The notes under the pieces: generated by a model | Told to the model about the DNA's origin: nothing | Databases searched by the model: none | Seen by the model: only the letters and a program-made list of their open reading frames with translations | Shown: piece after piece, positions 56,635-64,000 of the stretch | Position numbering within the stretch: the stretch's first letter is position 1 | Layout: each line of letters opens with the position of its first letter | Translations under genes and position numbers: made by a program | Source: Adiantum capillus-veneris | Lineage: Eukaryota; Streptophyta; Polypodiopsida; Polypodiales; Pteridaceae | Assembly: GCA_014529385.2 (NCBI GenBank) | Contig: CM043959.1 | Coordinates: forward strand, 88,637,529-88,701,528 | Length of the DNA stretch: 64,000 nt | Direction of reading: 5' to 3'

Positions 56635-57543
56635 ATGGCAAGTGTAGCATTTCCAACATTTAAAGGAAAGAAGGGGGAGGATTTGGTAACAGACTTCCTA
56701 GATGACTTTGAAGTAGCATGTGTAGTGAGCAACAAAGATACGGATGAATCCCGGGTTAGAATCTTTAAGCATCTCATGAAGCTAGAAGCTAGATCATGGT
56801 ACAATGCACTTCCACAAGCAACCAAGGATGACTGGGAACCCTTAAAAACCGCTTTTAAGAGGCGCTTTGGGGGAGGTACCACTTCAAAAAAGTTGTGGGA
56901 CAAGTTGAGAGACTTGAAGCAGGAGGGTCTTTTAGAATATGCCACCTATGAGTCCAAATTTGTGGATTTGTGGGAACGGTGGGTTGAGTCATTGGCTAGG
57001 GGAAATGCTGCACCCGATTTCCTAAAAAAAGATCGGTTCACGCATGGCTTATGGCCGCTTCTCAAGGAGAAGGTGAAAGGTAGATTCCCGGCTACGTACG
57101 AGTTAGCCGTTGAGATTGCTCGCCTTAAAGACAAGAAGCTGAGAATGAAAGCCAAAGAAACCGAGTCAACAGAATCAGGAACATCGCGTCGACCAGCAAC
57201 TACGACAACCACCATTCCACCACCACCACCGGCTCTTGGGGTAAGAGATGACCAACAAGATATGTTGGCCCATATTACTGACCAGCTGCAGAATTTGTAC
57301 GTCCACTTAATACAACAAGGGAGGAGTCAAGAAAGAGATCAAGACCCTGGAAGAGCACGACGACAAAACAGGGAGTATCATTGCTACAACTGCGGAGAAG
57401 ACGGTCACGGTATGTACTACTGTCCCAAACCACGACAAAACTATAATAGACGAGGTAGGAGGAACCAATTGTCACCCCCTAGAGAAAGAACACCCCCACC
57501 CCGAGCACCACCCCCACCAACAAAAATTCTACGTCCACCCTAG
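56635..57543 (+). CDS. gag: Tat element Gag
   Basis: Begins MASVAFPTFKGKKGEDLVTD. The upstream in-frame ATG at 56605 adds ten unlikely residues, so 56635 is preferred. The capsid core has LMKLEARSWYNALPQATKDD and GLLEYATYESKFVDLWERWV. The zinc knuckle CYNCGEDGHGMYYC lies near residues 250-263, before a proline-rich end. It stops at TAG 57541-57543, but the same frame runs on into the protease region, so the stop may be secondary. Gag assembles the particle and binds RNA. Confidence 0.88.
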   Translation: MASVAFPTFKGKKGEDLVTDFLDDFEVACVVSNKDTDESRVRIFKHLMKLEARSWYNALPQATKDDWEPLKTAFKRRFGGGTTSKKLWDKLRDLKQEGLLEYATYESKFVDLWERWVESLARGNAAPDFLKKDRFTHGLWPLLKEKVKGRFPATYELAVEIARLKDKKLRMKAKETESTESGTSRRPATTTTTIPPPPPALGVRDDQQDMLAHITDQLQNLYVHLIQQGRSQERDQDPGRARRQNREYHCYNCGEDGHGMYYCPKPRQNYNRRGRRNQLSPPRERTPPPRAPPPPTKILRPP

Positions 57544-58338
57544 ACACCACTACAATCATCCATCCCACCTCTTCCACCAGCCCCACCACCTGATCGCCCT
57601 GTAAACATCATAAGGCTAGAAGAGAAAGGAAAAGCCATAGCAGTGGATCCACCCAGAGCAAAGGAGAGGGACAAGGGTAAGGAGAAGGTAACCTTTTTAG
57701 AACCACTTGAAGCCATTACTGTGAAAAGAGCTAGGAGGGAGAAAGCTACACAATCAGATGATGAGAGAAGCATGAGAGGAGAAACTAGCAAGAGGCCATC
57801 CAGGACATGACGGAAATTGGGCATCACCGACTTCCAGCTAGGGGAAAGTTCTAAGCCCTATGATCTAACATTGGATGTGGCAGATCAAGGACCGAAGATT
57901 ACATGGCCACAGCTGCTACATCTTGCACCAAAAGTAAGGCGACAATGGTCTAAAATGGTAAGTACAAGACGCTCCAAAACAAAGGTAGCCGGAGCAATTT
58001 CGGGATGAAACATGGATGACATCCTTCCAATTGTCGATGTAAACATAAAAGGAAAGAGGGTTGGAAACACCTACATTGATGGAGGTGCACAAATGTGTGT
58101 AATGAGCGAAGCTATGATGCTTCGATTAGGGCTCGAGGTTGACAGGCCTTCTCCATGCAAGGCAAAGATGGCAAACAACGCAAAAGTAAAGTGTGTGGGT
58201 GTGGTAAGTGCCGTGAAAATCAAAGCTTTCAACACTGAGGTAGAGGTAGATGTTTTTGTAATGCCTACTAAGGGGGAGGGCTATCCACTAATTTTGGGAA
58301 GGCCATGGTTGATGGCCATGAAGGCAAAACAGGACTAG
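57544..58338 (+). pseudogene. pol: Tat element linker and aspartic protease, with three stops
   Basis: In the same frame as Gag, this stretch holds a Pro/Lys-rich linker, TGA at 57808-57810, ITDFQLGESSKPYDLTLD, TGA at 58006-58008, then the protease. The active site reads TYIDGGAQMCVMSEA, with DGG where most retropepsins have DTG/DSG; DGGA is usual for this plant branch as I recall. YPLILGRPWLM marks its second half. TAG at 58336-58338 precedes pol. The enzyme would separate Gag and Pol products. Confidence 0.8.
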
Positions 58339-61300
58339 GGTACTGGCCTTCTACGCATGACCGGTAAGAAAGGGGAGACAATCTACTACGACATGAGGAT
58401 TGGCAAGCAGAAGCAAATGAATCTGGAAACATCGGCAGATGAAACCACTAGCGAATCTTCCAGTTCTGAGGAGGAGACCACATCCACCGATGAAAGTGAC
58501 AGTTCCATTGATGTGATGGGTATCATTATGAAGGATCCACAAAGGGTAAGCACAACTGGTGATCCATCACCAAAAGGGAAACCCAATGAAGAGGAGAGAA
58601 AATCACCTGGCCTAGGAGGAAGTAGGTTGAAGGGTATGTTGTCTACGGAATTAACACTTGAGGAGAAAGATAGTTTTTTGCAAATGTTGATGGGATTTCC
58701 TAACCTGTTCATTAACAACTATGAAAGAATCACAGGCATTACAGTGGTGGAACATCATATTAAGCTGAAGGAAGGGGTAAAACCAGTTGTGCAAAAGCTA
58801 CGACGATTGGGGGTCATACAAGAAAAGGCACTCTTGGCCGAGGTAAGGAAACTGCTGGAGGCTGGATTCATCTATCCTGTAGAAAACTCAGAATGGGTGT
58901 CACCCGTAGTGGTGACGCCTAAAAAGAATGGTAAGTGGAGGGTCTGTGTTGACTACAAACCACTAAATGCAGCTACAAAGAGAGACCACTTTCCTCTCCC
59001 TTTCTTGGATGAAATTCTGAATGAAGAAGTGGGTTTTGAATGCTATACCGTCTGTGATGGTTATTCTGGATACTTTCAAATACGCATAGCCTTGGAAGAT
59101 CAGCTAAAAACCACTTTTATCATGCCATGGGGTTGTTTTGCATACAGGGTTATGCCATTTGGTCTCACAAATGCACCTGCCACATTCCAAAGATATGTCA
59201 CATATGTTTTTCAACCGTTCTTTGGAACATCCATAAGAGTGTTCATTGATGATTTTTGTATATATAGCTCCCGTATTTCACATTTAGAAAAGGTAATTGA
59301 AGGTTTGGCCAGGTTGCAGAGCCTAGGTGGGCAATTAAATGTGGATAAATGCCACATTGGGGAGAGTAAAGTCATTCTACTAGGCCATGAAATTTCAGCA
59401 AAAGGTATCAACGCCGACCCAAGTAAGGTGTCCGCACTCATAGCCCTACCTTCACCAACGACCCCAAGTCAACTGGTCTCTTTTCTACAGAAGGTGAGGT
59501 ACTTAAGTAGATTCATACATCTACTATCACAACTTGTTCTACCACTGCAACAACTCACTCAAAGATCAACTTTCACTTGGGATGAGGAAAGCGAACATCA
59601 CTACAACAAGGTAAAGGAGGTCTTAGCCACTCTGCCAACTATCTCACCACCTAAGTGGGATGAAAAATTCTATGTCACCTCAAGTGTTGGTGATGACTCA
59701 TTGGGGGCTGTGCTACTCCAAAAGGATATGATGACATCTTTCATGAGGCCAATCTACTTCTCTAGTCGAATGATGACAGCAGGAGAGAAAGGTTTCACCC
59801 ATGTGGAACACTTAGTCCTAGCTCTTAGATTTGCAACTACAAAGTTTAGGTCATATTTGCTGCCTAAGCAATTTGTGATTCTAACCACGGATGAAATATT
59901 TCCCTATGTTGTACAACACATGGATGTGTCTGCTAGAATTACTAAATGGCTAGTTCGTCTGCAAGAGTTTGACTACACGGTACAGGTAGAAAGCACGACA
60001 AGGGCAAGTTTGGGGGGACTCATGACCTACCAAGTCTTTGAAAGGAAGGAGAAGCAATCTAAGGAAGGGGAAGTCCGATTACCTCCAGTACCACCGATGG
60101 TAGAAGGAGCATACTCTCTCTACTTTGATGGAGCCTACAAGCGAGCGTCCGACAAAGCAGCTGCAGGCATAGTGGTCTTTGATGACAAAGGGACAAAGGT
60201 ATTTTCGTTGGGCCAATTGTTAGATTCACATTCTAACAATGAAGCTGAGTATGCAGCACTAACCAAGGGTCTACAATGGTGCGTCTCGCAAGGTGTACAA
60301 TGCCTTAATGTATTTGGGGATGCTCTACTTCTGGTAAGGCAAGTAAATGGAGCATGGACATGCAAGAATCCTAGTTTAAGGACTCACTTAAGTGGTGTAA
60401 AAACCTTGTTGGGTAAGTTTGAAGAAGTTCAAATACACCATATCCCAAGGGCTCAAAACCAAGAAGCAGATGCCCTAGCAAGTGAAAGACTACAGGAACT
60501 GGTGGTTGGAGCAATAAAACTAAAGCTCCCTCTATTTCAAGGAAGTGATGCCTTGCCTGACATCATGCATTTTTTGGAAACAGGGGAATGCCCATCAGAT
60601 TTAACAAAGGGACAGAAGCAATGGCTGACACGGAACGCCACAAGGTATCGACTCATCAATGACGGTTTGTACTGTAAGGGTAAGGACCAAATACTCAGGA
60701 AGGTCCCTCTCTCTCAGGAAATCACGGGAGTAATTGCTAGCTGTCACGACGGGGTTTGTGGTGGTCACTTTGCCCTAGACATAACAAGTAGGAAAATCTT
60801 GCAGGCAGGCTTCATATGGCCTAGCCTCAACCGTGATGTACACCACTGGTGCAAAACATGTAAGTTGTGTCAAAAGGCCGGCACTAGGTCACTTATGCCT
60901 GAACCACAGACACCTATTCTCTCATATGGCCCATTTGAAAAATGGGGTATCGATGCCATTGGGCCATTACCTAGGGCCAACTCAGGAAAATTCTACATTA
61001 TCATGGGGGTCGACTACATGACTAGATGGGCAGAGGCTACAGCCACCACTAGAATCACAGCGGTAGAGGTAGCTAGATTTATCTACGAGCACATATGCTG
61101 TAGGTTTGGCACATCTCTAAAGATCATCTATGATAGAGGGCCAGGTTTCAGAGCAGACTTGGTAGAAGAATTAATGCAGAAACTGGGCATTACAAGGAGG
61201 CACTCTTCACCATATTACCCTCAATGTAATGGCCTAGTTGAAAAGGTAAATGGAATGGTTTCTAAAATTATTACCAAGCAGGTAAACAATCATCCTGGAG

Positions 61301-61890
61301 ACTGGGATAAGTATCTACTACCAGCTTTATGGGCCTACAGAACTTCATTTCGTACATCCTTGGGATTCACACCGTATCATCTAGTATTTGGTAAGGAAGC
61401 AATCTTGCCCATTGAAGTGCAACTACAAAGTCTCAGAGTAATGGCAAGCCAACTTCAACAGCCCAACATGCATTTGAGAGATCACATCATCAACTTGGAA
61501 AGACTGCAGCTAGACAGAGAAGAAGCAATAAATTATTATGCAGCACAAGCAGAGCATAGACGGCTTAGCTTTAACGAGCATCTCCGGAAAAAAGAATTGA
61601 AGAAAGGAATGTTGGTGCTCCGCTACGACAATCGCTTCGACACGCGCAAGGATAAGAAACTCCTACTCCGATGGGAAGGTCCTTTCATCGTCAGGAAAAA
61701 GTATGCCAATGGAAGCTACCAACTTATGGAGGCTGATGGAAAACTTCATAAAACCAGGGTAAATGGTTGGCAACTTAAACCTTATTTTACTCGATTTGAC
61801 CAAGCTCCACCTATTGACATTCCAGATGAGGACACACCATCAGCCGCCACCTCCAACGATAATGATCAAACAAATGAGCTAGAGACATGA
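58339..61890 (+). CDS. pol: Tat element Pol: RT, two RNase H domains, integrase
   Basis: Open for over 1,170 codons (first ATG 58357). The RT has WRVCVDYKPLN and the catalytic VFIDDFCIYSS (near residue 296). The first RNase H is degenerate: YVTSSVGDDSLG lacks the first Asp and TTRASLGGLM lacks the last. A second, archaeal-type RNase H is intact: YFDGAYK, NNEAEYAAL, NVFGDALLLV and NQEADALAS. The integrase keeps CHDGVCGGH, CKTCKLCQK, GIDAIGPLP, IYDRGPGF and NGLVEKVNG. It ends in a basic domain without a chromodomain. The domains themselves look unbroken, but upstream stops would block expression. Confidence 0.93.
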   Translation, partial: GTGLLRMTGKKGETIYYDMRIGKQKQMNLETSADETTSESSSSEEETTSTDESDSSIDVMGIIMKDPQRVSTTGDPSPKGKPNEEERKSPGLGGSRLKGMLSTELTLEEKDSFLQMLMGFPNLFINNYERITGITVVEHHIKLKEGVKPVVQKLRRLGVIQEKALLAEVRKLLEAGFIYPVENSEWVSPVVVTPKKNGKWRVCVDYKPLNAATKRDHFPLPFLDEILNEEVGFECYTVCDGYSGYFQIRIALEDQLKTTFIMPWGCFAYRVMPFGLTNAPATFQRYVTYVFQPFFGTSIRVFIDDFCIYSSRISHLEKVIEGLARLQSLGGQLNVDKCHIGESKVILLGHEISAKGINADPSKVSALIALPSPTTPSQLVSFLQKVRYLSRFIHLLSQLVLPLQQLTQRSTFTWDEESEHHYNKVKEVLATLPTISPPKWDEKFYVTSSVGDDSLGAVLLQKDMMTSFMRPIYFSSRMMTAGEKGFTHVEHLVLALRFATTKFRSYLLPKQFVILTTDEIFPYVVQHMDVSARITKWLVRLQEFDYTVQVESTTRASLGGLMTYQVFERKEKQSKEGEVRLPPVPPMVEGAYSLYFDGAYKRASDKAAAGIVVFDDKGTKVFSLGQLLDSHSNNEAEYAALTKGLQWCVSQGVQCLNVFGDALLLVRQVNGAWTCKNPSLRTHLSGVKTLLGKFEEVQIHHIPRAQNQEADALASERLQELVVGAIKLKLPLFQGSDALPDIMHFLETGECPSDLTKGQKQWLTRNATRYRLINDGLYCKGKDQILRKVPLSQEITGVIASCHDGVCGGHFALDITSRKILQAGFIWPSLNRDVHHWCKTCKLCQKAGTRSLMPEPQTPILSYGPFEKWGIDAIGPLPRANSGKFYIIMGVDYMTRWAEATATTRITAVEVARFIYEHICCRFGTSLKIIYDRGPGFRADLVEELMQKLGITRRHSSPYYPQCNGLVEKVNGMVSKIITKQVNNHPGDWDKYLLPALWAYRTSFRTSLGFTPYHLVFGKEAILPIEVQLQSLRVMASQLQQPNMHLRDHIINLERLQLDREEAINYYAAQAEHRRLSFNEHLRKKELKKGMLVLRYDNRFDTRKDKKLLLRWEGPFIVRKKYANGSYQLMEADGKLHKTRVNGWQLKPYFTRFDQAPPIDIPDEDTPSAATSNDNDQTNELET

Positions 61891-61901
61891 ATGCCTCTAG
61901 C

Positions 61902-61918
61902 CAAAAGGGGAGGGCTAA
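61902..61918 (+). other. Tat element polypurine tract
   Basis: AAAAGGGGAGGGCTAA lies directly before the 3' LTR (TGATGGGGG). Confidence 0.85.
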
Positions 61919-63468
61919 TGATGGGGGCTTTTCACATGCCAAGCTCCCATACCCCTCTTCTCTCGTCCCCACCCCATGAAAACCCCCTCTTAGGGAGGGA
62001 GTGATAAAAGACATTGGAAAAAGTAAGAAAAAAATAAAGTATGATTATGTAAATATATGATAAAGGTAAAATAGGCCACCTCATGCCTGCGGGACAGCCC
62101 ATCCCCACCTTGCCTCCCTTTTCTTCACTGTTGCCCCGCCGTGTGTCCCTTTTCCTCTCCTCCACTCAAAAGGTCAACCCCCTCTCTCTTCCCCTTGTCC
62201 TTTCTCCTTTCTCTCTCCCCTCAAGCTACCCCACCTCTCACCAATAATGCATTCTAACTCACCAATAATGCACCCTAACTCACATGCAACTTACCCTATC
62301 TTCCAAAATAGTATACTCTACCCCCCCTTTCTCTCTCCTATCATATCCCATGACCCAAATACACCCCCCTCTCTCTAAAGGGCGCCATGTCTCTTGTCTT
62401 GTAGCTAAATAACCTCCCCCACACTCACACACACTCAGTTTCACTAAAAAAGGTGCCCACAGACCCATCCCCACCCGGTGGTTACCTGATTTTTCTTGTG
62501 TTCACACACATCTGCACACAAATTCACCTCTGAACACACTCCTCTCTCTCCCCTCTTGTAATTACTTTATTCTCCATGTCACCTCTCACTTTTTTTCATC
62601 AACCCATCTCTCTCTCTCTTAGTCTCTCTCTCATGAGACTGCTGTTCTGGCACATATATACACAGCCAGACAAGTGGGGCCCACAGTCACATGGCCTATG
62701 TAGATAATGATTTCTTCATTTCTAAATTCTAAAATTTCTCCCCCCCCTCCTCCCCTATATAAAGAGGGGTCACCATCACACAAAAACACACAACATCACC
62801 AAAGAACACACTATGCATTGTGTGTGCCTAGTGCACACACACCCACACCATCACCATCACCGCAATCACCATGCTTGTCTTGAGCATGACCTCTACACCC
62901 TTGGCTATGGAAGATGAAGGGCAACTAAATGAAGGATGATGTCCATAATCCTCGTGCGAGTCTTCGCCATCAACTCCCACCTATCCGCCATGTGCTCTAC
63001 CACTCTCTCCCTTCTCATTCCCCTATCCTATGCTCCCCATTTCATCGCCTAATTCTCTAAATAAAGCTTGAGGTTTTGTGAGTATGTTTTCTTGCAATGT
63101 TTTGCCCATGTGAGGTGTGCGGAATCGCCACCTAGTCTTGTGTTTTGGAGTGAGCTTGTGTATATGTGAAGGGTGTGCGGATTCGCCATCCTTTTGTGAT
63201 GCCTAAGTACTAAGCCGCTATATCTGCTCCCTCACTCTCTCTCTCTCTCTCTCTCACTTGATCTCATTCCCTTTCCTTTTCATCATTACTCCCAAGCATC
63301 CATCTCTCTTGGATGAAAACTTTGTTATGGTTGTGTGTTGTTTGCGTCCTAGCCGCTGAAGCTAGGTGGTGCCCCCTATTTGCTTTACCATGACAGGCTC
63401 GAGGCGCGCCATTCGGTCCCGGGTGTTTTAGAGGTCGTCGGGGTTCGGGGTTCGCTTTGCTCCTGTCA
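61919..63468 (+). repeat. Tat element 3' LTR (1550 bp)
   Basis: Same layout as the 5' copy: TATA box 62756-62763, hairpins 63113-63133 and 63169-63193, a short CT tract, end GCTCCTGTCA. It is followed by ACGG and the satellite. Confidence 0.95.
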
Positions 63469-64000
63469 ACGGCTCTTCCGGACACAATCTTTCCAAAAAC
63501 GCTAAAGTTCACTTCACCCCAGTGTAACCCCAGTGTAAGTGTCCAAATGAGATGAAACTTCGTAGACACCCTTAGAAACACTTTTAGAACATGTGTATGA
63601 AGTTAGCTTATGGTTTAGGTCTCTCAATCACTCCCCAACATCAAATGGGTAGGATGTCTGGCAATTCTCGTCTTTTGCCTTTTTGAAGCCGAAATAAGGT
63701 CAAACTCCTCGTTTCAAGGTGTACATAGGGTAAAACTCACCCTTTGAACATTCTGGCAACCTCAGAATTGTCAAATTCCTACCCAAAATGGCCCTGGAGA
63801 CATCCTACGCCCAAATTTTTTTCTGCTCAGAATGAAGCAAGATCTGCTCCAGAGATTCTCCTCAAGTCTAGCAACACAGTGATATGCTCAGAGATTCAAT
63901 TGGATGTCAAAATCATCCAAAACGGCTCTTCTGGACACAATCTTTCCAAAAACGCTAAAATCCACTTCACCCCAGTTTAAGTGTCCAAATGAGATGAAAC
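63469..64000 (+). repeat. Satellite array, right part, running off the window
   Basis: Begins ACGGCTCTTCCGGACACAAT, matching the unit at 54075-54095, so it continues the array across the Tat insertion. It contains a half site at about 63648 (GGGTAGGATGTCTGGC) and a derived site near 63799 (GACATCCTACGCCC). ACGGCTCTTC appears again near 63922. Confidence 0.85.

Larger units (their letters stand above)
54198..63468 (+). mobile_element. Tat-type Ty3/gypsy retrotransposon with dual RNase H, TSD ACGG
   Basis: LTRs 54198-55776 and 61919-63468 start TGATGGGGGC and end in GTCA. ACGG lies on both sides (54194-54197 and 63469-63472), a 4-bp duplication. Order is leader, Gag, protease, RT, degenerate RNase H, archaeal-type RNase H, integrase. 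The second RNase H defines the Tat/Ogre branch in plants. The LTRs differ by roughly two dozen substitutions plus repeat-length changes. Gag to integrase is one frame (56635-61890) with four stop codons. Confidence 0.94.

Overview
This window looks like a repeat-dense stretch of nuclear DNA from a land plant with a large genome. The evidence is nested Ty1/copia and Ty3/gypsy LTR retrotransposons with plant hallmarks: an initiator-Met-type primer-binding site, a chromodomain, and a second archaeal-type RNase H. It also holds a decayed plant-type LINE, long CT, GA and AT microsatellites, and pseudogene exons with GT-AG introns. No rRNA, tRNA, CRISPR array or bacterial-style operon was seen. Some families, such as a gypsy whose protease reads DHGS and degenerate FCP1-like sequences, remind me of fern, lycophyte or moss genomes. 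That is recollection, not a search result.

Layout. 1-2260: no gene recognised. 2263-7390: minus-strand LINE with ORF1, an endonuclease start and an ORF2 tail but no visible reverse transcriptase, interrupted by foreign sequence at about 4060-5255. 8271-9900: minus-strand LTR-like remnant. 10481-10732: orphan coding-like segment. 10920-11730 and 13740-14790: two CACTT-based minisatellites. 11880-12655: FCP1/HAD-phosphatase-like pseudogene, minus strand. 12820-23323: a multi-exon minus-strand pseudogene split by a complete copia element (15019-22480, target duplication CGCTT). That copia carries a solo gypsy LTR (17707-19653, duplication GTAC) in its integrase.

24800-26705 holds a copia primer-site remnant and unassigned sequence. 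26706 to about 45264 is an old minus-strand gypsy. A young, apparently intact chromovirus (29675-38488, duplication ACCAT, 1593-codon polyprotein) sits inside its integrase. About 45293-50800 is a minus-strand gag/protease-like element in which I see no reverse transcriptase. 51950-54197 and 63469-64000 are one tandem array with a repeat of about 284-290 bp carrying a 10+10 bp inverted repeat. A Tat-type gypsy (54198-63468, duplication ACGG) is inserted in it.

The genes act only as retrotransposon machinery: Gag coats the RNA, protease cuts the polyprotein, RT and RNase H make cDNA, and integrase inserts it. Only the chromovirus retains an uninterrupted reading frame. The Tat element is one continuous frame broken by four stop codons and no frameshift. 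Possible novelty lies in paired, covarying hairpins in the Tat-type LTRs, the palindromic satellite, a module of about 115 bp shared by three dissimilar LTRs, the two related minisatellites around pseudogene exons, and the gag/protease element with a three-fold GRYY-like motif.
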